Origin: Dehalococcoidales bacterium
Lineage (GTDB): Bacteria; Chloroflexota; Dehalococcoidia; Dehalococcoidales; CSSed11-197
DNA: 10,242 nucleotides
Assembly: GCA_028705415.1 (NCBI GenBank)
Contig: JAQWDO010000024.1
Location: 1 to 10,242, forward strand
Direction of reading: 5' to 3'
Below the pieces are notes generated by a model. That model was not told where the DNA came from, ran no database searches, and saw only the letters and a program-made list of their open reading frames with translations. The stretch's first letter is position 1. Every line of letters begins with the position of its first letter. Positions 1-6,212 of the stretch are shown one piece after another. The translations under genes were made by a program, and so were the position numbers.

Positions 1-98
1 CGGGTAACTGTGTCTCCCTTGCAGCTGGTCATACTTGTCAGAGATACAAAACTGAAAACAGTCAGAATAAATACCAGAAGAACCCCCTTTGTTCTCAA
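1..98 (-). CDS. Partial lipoprotein, N-terminus only (TTG start), function unknown
   Basis: Reading leftward from a TTG at 98-96 gives 32 residues before the window ends: a short basic start (MRTK), a hydrophobic stretch of about 18 residues (GVLLVFILTVFSFVSLTS), then a lipobox-like MTSC with Cys26, followed by KGD. This is a lipoprotein signal peptide (signal peptidase II type), so the mature protein would be anchored outside the cytoplasmic membrane. The start is supported by a G-rich Shine-Dalgarno (AAGGGGG, 111-105) six bases upstream. The only ATG in frame (Met23) lies inside the signal and would destroy it. The mature part lies outside the window, so no function can be given; solute-binding proteins and other lipoproteins often look like this. 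Confidence 0.6.
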   Translation of the reverse strand, partial: MRTKGVLLVFILTVFSFVSLTSMTSCKGDTVT

Positions 99-140
99 TC
101 TACACCCCCTTAATTGAAGTTTCCGTATAGATCTGCGCAG

Positions 141-168
141 AACGGTATATTAACGCTGATATACCGTT
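141..168. repeat. Perfect 10-bp inverted repeat, 8-base spacer; candidate operator
   Basis: Arms AACGGTATAT (141-150) and ATATACCGTT (159-168) are exact reverse complements. The repeat lies about 43 bases upstream of the TTG start of the leftmost minus-strand lipoprotein gene. It is AT-rich at the centre and has no following T-run, so an operator for a dimeric regulator is more likely than a terminator. The binding protein is unknown. Confidence 0.5.
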
Positions 169-278
169 GTTTAAACAGGCGCTATATTACTATAGATATA
201 AGGCTTTGTCAAGACCTTCTGTGGGAAAATCCATATTGCCGAAAAGTATGTGGGAAATATGGCAGAAGGAAACGAAAG

Positions 279-355
279 ACAGTTACTAATCAACCACTGT
301 GTTTTTCACTGTAGAAGGAACATTCAGCCAAAAAGCCAACTTTACAGTGAACTGT
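279..355. repeat. Cluster of five ACTGT/ACAGT words with a 9-bp inverted repeat
   Basis: ACAGT occurs at 279-283 and 344-348, and ACTGT at 296-300, 308-312 and 351-355. Two of the direct copies are exactly 12 bases apart. TTCACTGTA (305-313) and TACAGTGAA (343-351) form a perfect 9-bp inverted repeat with a 29-base spacer, extendable by a G-U and an A-U pair in RNA. It lies 60 to 130 bases upstream of the predicted promoter at 411-440. It may be a protein-binding array or a chance cluster. Confidence 0.3.
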
Positions 356-410
356 TCTGTCGCAATCCTGTGTTATTATTAAAACAATCAGGTTATTGCT
401 AAAAATTCTC

Positions 411-440
411 TTGACCGGGATTCAGGCATGTTCTTATACT
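411..440 (+). promoter_or_regulatory. Sigma-70-type promoter for the coiled-coil protein gene
   Basis: TTGACC at 411-416 matches the -35 consensus at five of six bases and TATACT at 435-440 matches the -10 consensus at five of six, with an 18-base spacer. Transcription would begin near 447, giving a leader of about 33 bases ahead of the GTG start at 481. This is the best -35/-10 pair seen in this stretch. Confidence 0.6.
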
Positions 441-480
441 GGAACAAGGCTGAAAATAATCATATGCGGAGGAACAGATA

Positions 481-1227
481 GTGGTAAAAACAATCAGTAT
501 TGCCGTGGTGGCGTTATTATTGGGAGCGGCTGCTGCCGGAGTGCCTCTATGGATACAGCTTGGCGATGCCAAAGACCAAATCGAGGGGCTGCAAGCAGAA
601 AAAACCTCTCTGGTTCAGCAGGTGGGTAATCTGGAAGATGATCTCTCTGATGCCAATAATACGATACTTGGCTTGAATAACGATCTTGGCTCACTTCAGG
701 CAATTTACGATTCAACCAGCATTGAACTTGATGAAACCCGGGCAATGCTGGAGCTGAAAATCGGTGAATTGGCAGATGCCAATTCACAAATAGAAAATTT
801 GAACGGGGAGCTTGCAACTGCCAACCAGGATATAGAAAACCTGTCCAGAGATCTTGCTGCGGCCAATGCGCAGATTGACACGCTTGGTGATGATCTTGCA
901 TCTGCCCTCTTGGATATAGAAAATCTTAATGCAGAACTGTCTGCAATCGAGGAAAAGTATCCGCTTGAAGATTTTGCTGATTATACCGAACTGTCTGCCT
1001 GGGTAAAGCTGCATCTCCAGCCGTATTCAAGCAGTTATGATTCATGGTTTTCTCATGCTTTGAAGGTACAGGAACAGGCAGCCAACGACGGTTACTATGT
1101 TTCAGCCTTTATTTTTGCCAGTGATGACAGCCTGTTGGTGGTGAACTGTGCTCTGGCAGGCAATATGCTCTACGTCTGGGACCCGGAAGATCCTGAGCTT
1201 TATGAATGGTGGGAAGGGGGCAGGTAA
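481..1227 (+). CDS. Membrane-anchored coiled-coil protein with small C-terminal domain
   Basis: A 248-residue protein not assigned to a named family. Residues 4-25 form one N-terminal membrane segment or uncleaved signal. Residues 28-160 are a long acidic coiled coil built on a 14-residue period; the clearest copies begin at Ile104, Ile118, Ile132 and Ile146 (pattern I-E-N-L-x-x-E/D-L-A-x-A-N), with weaker ones upstream. Residues 161-248 form a compact domain rich in Trp and Tyr, with a single Cys223. Its run of DGYYVS, VVNCALAGN and YVWDPED faintly recalls transglutaminase-like folds, but no catalytic triad can be assigned. The GTG start is backed by GGAGG at 468-472, eight bases upstream. 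The topology suggests a rod projecting from the membrane with a cap outside the cell. The gene stands alone, converging on a protease that is also a membrane anchor plus coiled coil. Confidence 0.85.
   Translation: MVKTISIAVVALLLGAAAAGVPLWIQLGDAKDQIEGLQAEKTSLVQQVGNLEDDLSDANNTILGLNNDLGSLQAIYDSTSIELDETRAMLELKIGELADANSQIENLNGELATANQDIENLSRDLAAANAQIDTLGDDLASALLDIENLNAELSAIEEKYPLEDFADYTELSAWVKLHLQPYSSSYDSWFSHALKVQEQAANDGYYVSAFIFASDDSLLVVNCALAGNMLYVWDPEDPELYEWWEGGR
748..957 (+). repeat. Diverged 42-bp tandem repeats coding 14-residue coiled-coil units
   Basis: Within the coiled-coil gene, residues 90-159 fall into five 14-residue units. The last four begin at Ile104, Ile118, Ile132 and Ile146 and share I-(E/D)-(N/T)-L at positions 1-4 and Leu at position 8. 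At DNA level the units are 42 bases long and start at 748, 790, 832, 874 and 916. They have diverged in third positions, so they are old duplications or convergent heptad use rather than a fresh satellite. Confidence 0.6.
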
Positions 1228-1267
1228 TCTTCTATTGCTTGAAGAGCAGAAACAAATTATAAAAATA

Positions 1268-1295
1268 GAATCGGGGGCTTGAAAGCCCCCGATTC
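1268..1295 (-). terminator. Rho-independent terminator for the protease gene
   Basis: GAATCGGGGGCTT (1268-1280) and AAGCCCCCGATTC (1283-1295) pair perfectly; the innermost pairs must open to form the loop. Read on the minus strand the stem is followed by TATTTTTATAATTTG, a good U-tract, whereas on the plus strand AGTACAGC follows. It therefore mainly ends the minus-strand protease transcript (stop at 1329) and only secondarily blocks readthrough from the plus-strand gene ending at 1227. Confidence 0.75.
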
Positions 1296-1328
1296 AGTAC
1301 AGCAAGGTAATGTGCTCCAAATGTTATT

Positions 1329-2354
1329 TTATCCTCCAACAGCATTCTGGATAAATTGCTTCACTTCATCAATCGGAATTGCCATGCTGAATCCCTCGAT
1401 GTCATAATCCACCCAGCCCAGGGTATTGATTCCTATGACCTCACCTTCGATGTTGATTAACGGCCCTCCACTGTTCCCGTGGTTAACAGCTGCATCAAGT
1501 TGGAGCCAGTCAAACCCAAAGATTCGGGCTTTGCCTGAAATGATACCTCTGGTAAATACGGGCCATTCTGCAATAAAAGGATACCCTACAGCCAATACTT
1601 CCTCTCCGATTTTTGAATCTGAAGATGACCCAAGAATTACTATGGGGAAATTGGTATTTGCGGTATTAAGCTTGATTACGGCAATATCGCGTTGCGGATC
1701 AGCTTCTACCACATAGGCACCATAACTATTGCCGGTGTTAAAAAATACAGTAATGTCAGTACCATCTTCTATCACATGGTAATTGGTAACAATATAACCC
1801 CTGGTATCGACCACAAAACCGGTTCCGCTTGCATAGCCGACATCTGGTATTAATGTCTGTATCATGACCACTGAGGGTTTTACTTTTTCTACCGCGGCTT
1901 TCAGCGCCTGGTCATGTGCCTGCAAAAGAGCTATGTTTTCGTGCAGGCCAATTACCTGTGATTGTAGTTCGGTCACACCGGTTTCCAGAGAACGGACCTC
2001 ATCCTGAATTGACGCTATGGCTGAATTATTACCCTCAAGGTTTTCCTGAAATTTACCCAACTGGTCAGCAAGCCCTGCCAAAGTGGTTTGTTGTGCGGAA
2101 AGGGTATTTGAGAGCTCGGACAGGCTGGAGAAGAGTGCAGCAATTTCATCATCTACGCTTTCCTGACCGAGTTTAACAACATCATCCTGAAGGGCTGATA
2201 TATCCTGCTCAATAGAAATAACGCTCTTTTCAAGGTTGCCGATTCTGATGTCCATATCATTATCAGCATTTATCCCCTGAAAGATCAAACAGGTATTTAC
2301 GGCTGTCGCAATGGCTATCACGCCAGTTAACACATATAATAACCACTTTCTCAT
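1329..2354 (-). CDS. Membrane-anchored HtrA-like serine protease, coiled coil, no PDZ
   Basis: A 341-residue trypsin-fold protease (S1C, DegP/HtrA-like). It has an N-terminal membrane segment (residues 4-27), a coiled coil of about 120 residues (34-155), then the protease domain (156-341). The catalytic triad is complete: His193 in TNYHVIEDG, Asp223 in QRDIAVIKL and Ser295 in HGNSGGPL. The family signature GTGFVVD precedes the His. The C-terminus stops right after the domain (AIPIDEVKQFI), so the PDZ domains of classic HtrA are absent and the coiled coil may take over trimerisation or substrate contact. The active domain should face the outside of the cytoplasmic membrane, in protein quality control or regulated cleavage; the substrate is unknown. 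The ATG is backed by AGGAG (2365-2361), six bases upstream. It is a single-gene unit with its own promoter and terminator. Confidence 0.92.
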   Translation of the reverse strand: MRKWLLYVLTGVIAIATAVNTCLIFQGINADNDMDIRIGNLEKSVISIEQDISALQDDVVKLGQESVDDEIAALFSSLSELSNTLSAQQTTLAGLADQLGKFQENLEGNNSAIASIQDEVRSLETGVTELQSQVIGLHENIALLQAHDQALKAAVEKVKPSVVMIQTLIPDVGYASGTGFVVDTRGYIVTNYHVIEDGTDITVFFNTGNSYGAYVVEADPQRDIAVIKLNTANTNFPIVILGSSSDSKIGEEVLAVGYPFIAEWPVFTRGIISGKARIFGFDWLQLDAAVNHGNSGGPLINIEGEVIGINTLGWVDYDIEGFSMAIPIDEVKQFIQNAVGG

Positions 2355-2400
2355 ACACCTCTCCTTTTTGGAAATAAAGAATAACAGGCTGTTAAAGCCA

Positions 2401-2430
2401 ATTATAGCCCTGAAATATGGTTGTTTTCCA
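2401..2430 (-). promoter_or_regulatory. Promoter of the HtrA-like protease gene
   Basis: On the minus strand a perfect TATAAT lies at 2406-2401, with TGGAAA (four of six -35 bases) at 2430-2425 and an 18-base spacer. The leader would be about 40 bases before the ATG at 2354. No clear operator overlaps it. Confidence 0.55.
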
Positions 2431-2533
2431 TGTTTGGTATCTGTCGGGAAACATAAGTGTGCAGTAAATTAGGCCTGTTATCTGTGTTGGAATAACGGGA
2501 GATAAATATTTCCAGCCAGTGTCTGCAGGTTAA

Positions 2534-2564
2534 AAAAAGTGCCGGCTATCAGCCGGCACTTTTT
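2534..2564 (-). terminator. Strong terminator after the octaheme nitrite reductase gene
   Basis: GTGCCGGCT (2539-2547) pairs with AGCCGGCAC (2551-2559) around a three-base loop, flanked by A-runs and T-runs that extend the pairing to 2534-2564. On the minus strand the stem is followed by seven consecutive T's. It lies 25 bases past the stop of the reductase gene and separates it from the protease promoter; it could work in both directions. Confidence 0.9.
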
Positions 2565-2588
2565 GCTCCTTTGCTGAGATGACCTGGA

Positions 2589-4229
2589 TTATTTCATAGC
2601 CTCTTCAAGGATCTCTATCCCCATCTTGGAAAACTCTACCGACTGGGTGAGCGATTCCCTTGCCTGGTCTGGATTATGGAAGCCTTCACCGTTGCCTGCA
2701 GTCCACCACTCCCAGAGAATGTGTGCCTGAGAGTGGCATTCGCGAGCTTCGTTCAAGGTTTCTTCGCTGACTCCATAGCGTATTGCAATATCAAAAGTAT
2801 CAATAAGTTCGCTTAGCCAGTATTCCGCCTTGGAAAGCTTTCCTTTGATGTAATTCTGGATGGCATCAATACGGTATTCAGCTTCTGCTTCCGTCCATTG
2901 AGCATGGCAGCTCAGGCAGGTTTTGTCGATATAGGTGCGGGGGCTGGTTTGCCAGTGGGATGTATATTCCTCTCCTGCCTCATTGATCAGCTTGGGCATA
3001 TGGCAATCGCTGCATTCCGCTCCACTCTGCTGGTGGAGAGAACCATAATTGGTTTCAGCATCCGGGTGCTGCAATTTAACCAGGGTTGCGCCGGTGACTG
3101 CGTGTTTGAAATCACGAAATTCAATTTCATTATAATGGTCGTAAGTATCGAACACGTTGACCCAGGGAAAGTGGTTGGTTCGTGAGTCTGCCATAGTGAT
3201 ATATTCACCGGTGGATGTATCGTAGCCGGGAGCGCAGACATATTCAACATGGCACTGGGCGCACATGATATTGGCTATCGGCTCTTCCATAAGGCCGACT
3301 TTTCTGAAGTTTCTGAAGGTTACTACTTCAAGATCAGCTATGCTTTCACCGTTCGCTTCAGCATATAACTTGTTATCACCGCGGGTTACGGCATCAATCA
3401 ACCCGTCCCTGACAACCCGGTAGTCGGTTGTGTGCGGGTCGTGGCACATAATACAACCCATTGTCGGGCTATCGAGCGCTTGTATGAACTCAACTACATT
3501 GGAAGTGCGGTCGAAATCAGCAGATTGATTTGGTTCGCCAAGATATGCCCATTCCAGTATATTATCAGTGGTTTTACAGTTCAGGCATACCGGGTTGGCT
3601 GCCTTGGCTGACTCGGGCAATGTGTATTGCTGGCCCATGTCGGTAAGGATATCCCAAATATTGCCAGAGGCTAAGATATCCTTCCAGTTTTCAAGCTGGA
3701 AGCGGCCGCCAAAAGCGCGGTCAACGGTAATATGGTCTATTACCATAAAAGCATGAGAACGCGGTTCGTTATGCTCCTTGGTAAAACCATAAGGCTGCAG
3801 CAATTTATCAAACATCGGGGATATACCAACAGGAGTTGCCTTTTCTTCCTTGGCTTCGGATTCAAGGTTGACAGTCAGAAAACTGCGGTACTGGTCAGGA
3901 TGGCACCCGCCGCACAGCTCGGTGCTCATATTGACCACGGATTCGTTGGCAAGCGGGTTCTGGGCATGATCGCCAGGTATGTGGCACTGGGCGCAATCAT
4001 GAACGGCGTGATTTGAGCTTTCTACCATTTCAACATTCAGTGCATGGCAGCCGGTGCAATCTTCTTTTATCGGATCTCCTGCCGGAGTCACCTCCGGTGC
4101 ATCCGGGATAATTGCCATCACGGGAGATTCTGCGGCACTTTCTTCGCCTTTGTTGCAGGCAGTAATCCCCAGGGTAAAAATTAGAACCATAACAACCGAG
4201 AGGGTAAATCTGACCGGAAAATTTTTCAT
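2589..4229 (-). CDS. Octaheme cytochrome c nitrite reductase (ONR type), lipoprotein
   Basis: Predicted to reduce nitrite (and perhaps hydroxylamine) to ammonia outside the cytoplasmic membrane. Numbering is from the ATG at 4229 (546 residues). A signal peptide ends in ITAC (lipid Cys25). Eight heme motifs follow: CXXCH at 58, 79 and 106 (the N-terminal triheme part), CLNCK at 215 with Lys219 as catalytic heme ligand, then CXXCH at 259, 323, 406 and 438. The last five match NrfA landmarks: CAQCHVEY, KLQHP (Lys385, Gln387, His388), CSDCHMP and GFHNP. Candidate active-site residues are Arg157, Tyr330 and His388. Tyr330-Val-Cys332 matches the Tyr-x-Cys of the octaheme enzyme of Thioalkalivibrio nitratireducens (TvNiR), where the two side chains are cross-linked. 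Three extra hemes in front of a CXXCK pentaheme core also match that enzyme rather than plain NrfA. An ATG at 4235 is possible, but GGAG (4240-4237) is only one base from it and seven from 4229. No NrfH partner is seen. Confidence 0.9.
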   Translation of the reverse strand: MKNFPVRFTLSVVMVLIFTLGITACNKGEESAAESPVMAIIPDAPEVTPAGDPIKEDCTGCHALNVEMVESSNHAVHDCAQCHIPGDHAQNPLANESVVNMSTELCGGCHPDQYRSFLTVNLESEAKEEKATPVGISPMFDKLLQPYGFTKEHNEPRSHAFMVIDHITVDRAFGGRFQLENWKDILASGNIWDILTDMGQQYTLPESAKAANPVCLNCKTTDNILEWAYLGEPNQSADFDRTSNVVEFIQALDSPTMGCIMCHDPHTTDYRVVRDGLIDAVTRGDNKLYAEANGESIADLEVVTFRNFRKVGLMEEPIANIMCAQCHVEYVCAPGYDTSTGEYITMADSRTNHFPWVNVFDTYDHYNEIEFRDFKHAVTGATLVKLQHPDAETNYGSLHQQSGAECSDCHMPKLINEAGEEYTSHWQTSPRTYIDKTCLSCHAQWTEAEAEYRIDAIQNYIKGKLSKAEYWLSELIDTFDIAIRYGVSEETLNEARECHSQAHILWEWWTAGNGEGFHNPDQARESLTQSVEFSKMGIEILEEAMK

Positions 4230-4296
4230 TAGCATTCTCCTTTAGTAAGTATCCATGTCCCTGAGACAATCCGTAATTTGCTATTTTTGTGTCATA

Positions 4297-4325
4297 ATTA
4301 TATATTACGCTGCCGGTAAAAACAA
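4297..4325 (-). promoter_or_regulatory. Promoter of the nitrite reductase gene
   Basis: On the minus strand, a perfect TATAAT lies at 4302-4297 and a weak TTGTTT at 4325-4320 with a 17-base spacer. The leader would run about 60 bases to the ATG. The 148-base gap to the heme o synthase gene has no terminator, so the reductase may be read both from here and by readthrough from the upstream operon. No FNR-type palindrome is seen around -41. Confidence 0.5.
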
Positions 4326-4377
4326 TAAGCAATTCTATTACTGATAGGTTTTCAGATTAAAACCAGCCGAACGGCAA

Positions 4378-5316
4378 CTACAAACCTACCATAATCAGCA
4401 GTAAGGCAATTAACATATAAACAGAAGCTGCTTTAAATAATAAAAAATTCACCGATGATGAATTTGTTGCACTGCTTAATACCGTAAGTATGAACAGAAT
4501 GCCTCCCAAACCTGCCATTAAATACCAATAAATTGCCTGGAGGCCAATCAAATACGCGGCGGTTAAAAATGCAGCTGCGGCAAGACAGGTGGAGACCCCA
4601 ATAATTAAATTGACCGTGCGTTTACTGTAGCTGTTAGGAAATACCGGAACCCCGGCACTGGAGTAATCCTGGCTGTAGCGCATCGAGAAAGTCATAATGT
4701 GAGTAGGTATCCATAGGACCACTGCTGCCATAAGAAGCAGCCCTGTGGCATCTATCTGCCCAATGCTCAGTACCCTGCCGGCCATAACCGGCATACCTCC
4801 GGCGATTCCTCCCCATAATATTGACCAGGGTGTTTTTCTTTTGAGCCATACTGTATAGACAATTCCATTAAAAAACAATCCGCCGGTTACAATTGCCGCA
4901 TATAGAGGAGAAAGGAATACCGCCCAGATGATTCCTCCTGTTGCCAGAATTATTCCCAGTGCAAGCCCCTCTTTAACCGAAACTTTTCCAGAAGGGATCG
5001 GCCTTTGCATGGTACGGACCATCCGGGCATCTATATCCCTGTCATAAACCATGTTAAGCACTGTTGAGCCGCTTATAGCCAGGAATAGACTGCCGAGTAG
5101 CCCTGCTACAGTTTGCCAGCCTGAATCTGGATTTGGTGAGCTAAGAAAGCCTGCCAGTCCGCTAACCAGCAGAAGACCGGTTTGCCAGCTTTTTATCAGT
5201 TTGAAATAACTTGCCAGCTTGAAAAAAACTGTTCTCATACTGCCGGATAATTTTTCTGGAAATCCCGGAATAACTGCATGCTTTGCAGATATGTCATGTG
5301 TTCCGAGAGGTGTCAT
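4378..5316 (-). CDS. ctaB: Heme o synthase (protoheme IX farnesyltransferase)
   Basis: A 312-residue UbiA-superfamily prenyltransferase that adds a farnesyl group to protoheme IX in the cytoplasmic membrane, giving heme o for heme-copper oxidases. The first Mg-diphosphate motif is Asn88-x3-Asp92-x3-Asp96 in NMVYDRDIDARM, followed by RTMQRP, the signature of the CyoE/CtaB branch. The second is Asp217 in the DYSSAGVPVFP block, preceded by PTHIMTFSMRY, a variant of the usual PHFW/PTHIW. About nine membrane helices follow a polar N-terminus of some 45 residues, normal for the family. Its ATG overlaps the stop of the SUMF1 lipoprotein gene (ATGA, 5316-5313), so the two are translationally coupled; the Shine-Dalgarno (AGGGTGG) is weak. 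Met27 is an alternative start. Its position in the operon argues that the oxidase-like protein upstream carries heme o rather than only heme b. Confidence 0.92.
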   Translation of the reverse strand: MTPLGTHDISAKHAVIPGFPEKLSGSMRTVFFKLASYFKLIKSWQTGLLLVSGLAGFLSSPNPDSGWQTVAGLLGSLFLAISGSTVLNMVYDRDIDARMVRTMQRPIPSGKVSVKEGLALGIILATGGIIWAVFLSPLYAAIVTGGLFFNGIVYTVWLKRKTPWSILWGGIAGGMPVMAGRVLSIGQIDATGLLLMAAVVLWIPTHIMTFSMRYSQDYSSAGVPVFPNSYSKRTVNLIIGVSTCLAAAAFLTAAYLIGLQAIYWYLMAGLGGILFILTVLSSATNSSSVNFLLFKAASVYMLIALLLIMVGL

Positions 5317-6212
5317 TTAACCACCCTGAATCCGGTATCCGGGCCACAAAACGCCGGATGAGCACTGTTTCTTGTCCATGCCCTGAGGTCATAACCATAG
5401 CTGGCCTTGCTCCCGCCTCTAAGATAACGAAGATGTGTTCCAGTATAAATATCTGCTGTCCACTCCCAAACATTTCCGGCCATGTCATAAACGCCATATG
5501 GGGAAGCGCAATCCTGAGTATCGAAACCGCCGTAGGTTTTTCCGTTGTAAAATCCTGCCGGAGTGGTATTTCCGATTGCGCCTGTGCCTTCTTCAAATGG
5601 ATCTGAGCTGTTGTAATAGTTGGCATAATCCGGGCCAATGCCATTACCCCATGGATAGGGCCGCCCGTCTGTTCCGCGCGCCGCCTTTTCCCATTCAGCT
5701 TCAGTCGGCAGGCGCCATTCATAATAACTGGCATACGCCTGCGCACCAAACCAGCTAACCATAGTTACCGGATGGTCGTCGTAACCTGTTTTTACAGAAA
5801 ACTGATAGCCATCATAGACAATACGAGAGTCTGTCTCATCAAGAAGATAATAGATGTAGTTACCGGGGATAATTTCTACTTCGTGCCGGCCGGCATGAAA
5901 ATCGTCACCCTGGTAATATCCACTGATCTCATCTCCGGTAATGGTAATTGATCCATCTTCCATTGCCTGATTAAGAAAAGCCGCATATTGCCGGTTGGTA
6001 ACTTCAGTAATCATTATTTGATAGTTATAAGATATGTTCACCTGTTCATTGAACTGCCCCATTTGAAAGGCGCCGGATGGAACAGTTGCCCATTCTTCCG
6101 GATCAACTCCAGTCTGAAAAACCGGTACGTCCGGAGTGGCATGCCCCGCAGAACAGGCAGCGAGCAGAACAGACGAAATGAAAATTAAAAGAGCGGCTTT
6201 TAATTTTTTCAC
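5313..6212 (-). CDS. SUMF1-fold lipoprotein (FGE-like, NirV-like), no catalytic Cys
   Basis: A 299-residue protein with a lipoprotein signal (lipobox LAAC, Cys20) and a full SUMF1/formylglycine-generating-enzyme fold: ITEVTNRQYAAFL (68-80), VTMVSWFGAQAYASYYEWRLPTE (149-171), PYPWGN (185-190), YDMAGNVWEWTAD (242-254), RGGS (265-268) and GFR (294-296). The two active-site cysteines of true FGE, a few residues after RGGS, are replaced by KASYGYD; only Cys235 and Cys289 remain in the mature part. It is thus unlikely to make formylglycine and more likely has a structural or maturation role outside the membrane. NirV of denitrifiers, encoded next to nirK, is a SUMF1-domain precedent. The GTG start (6212) overlaps the stop of the oxidase-like gene and has a near-perfect AAGGAGGT at 6228-6221, eight bases away, which fixes the start. 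The family call is sure; the role is inferred from neighbours. Confidence 0.88.
   Translation of the reverse strand: MKKLKAALLIFISSVLLAACSAGHATPDVPVFQTGVDPEEWATVPSGAFQMGQFNEQVNISYNYQIMITEVTNRQYAAFLNQAMEDGSITITGDEISGYYQGDDFHAGRHEVEIIPGNYIYYLLDETDSRIVYDGYQFSVKTGYDDHPVTMVSWFGAQAYASYYEWRLPTEAEWEKAARGTDGRPYPWGNGIGPDYANYYNSSDPFEEGTGAIGNTTPAGFYNGKTYGGFDTQDCASPYGVYDMAGNVWEWTADIYTGTHLRYLRGGSKASYGYDLRAWTRNSAHPAFCGPDTGFRVVK

Larger units (their letters stand above)
99..480. other. Gene-free regulatory stretch between divergent genes
   Basis: No convincing gene is seen here. The only open frames are short, begin at weak starts without a Shine-Dalgarno, and their products resemble no protein. The stretch holds the 10-bp inverted repeat at 141-168, a cluster of ACTGT/ACAGT words at 279-355 including a 9-bp inverted repeat (305-313 with 343-351), and the promoter of the plus-strand gene starting at 481. 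It divides a minus-strand gene (start at 98) from a plus-strand gene, so it probably carries control sites for both. Confidence 0.6.

Noticed and set aside
114..314. Open frame of 66 codons on the plus strand
   Set aside because: It starts at TTG without a Shine-Dalgarno, the product is rich in Arg, Cys and Tyr with no recognisable pattern, and it runs through the inverted repeat and the ACTGT cluster.
494..901. 135-codon minus-strand frame opposite the coiled-coil gene
   Set aside because: It is an antisense shadow of the repetitive coiled-coil coding sequence; the product is rich in Pro, Gln and Trp, and the sense frame has promoter, ribosome-binding site and sensible domains.
2589..4229. 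Naming the cytochrome NrfA (pentaheme ammonia-forming nitrite reductase)
   Set aside because: There are three additional CXXCH motifs in an N-terminal part and a Tyr-x-Cys motif, which fit the octaheme family better. The symbol nrfA was therefore not given.
4030..4332. 100-codon minus-strand frame overlapping the 5' end of the reductase gene
   Set aside because: It overlaps the reductase signal peptide and first heme region in another frame, spans its promoter, and the product has no domain features.
4347..4364. GGTTTT/AAAACC hairpin between the heme o synthase and reductase genes
   Set aside because: Only six mostly A-T pairs and no T-run after it on the minus strand, so it is not a credible terminator.
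5313..6212. Calling the SUMF1 protein a formylglycine-generating enzyme for a sulfatase
   Set aside because: The catalytic cysteine pair after RGGS is absent and no sulfatase gene is nearby.
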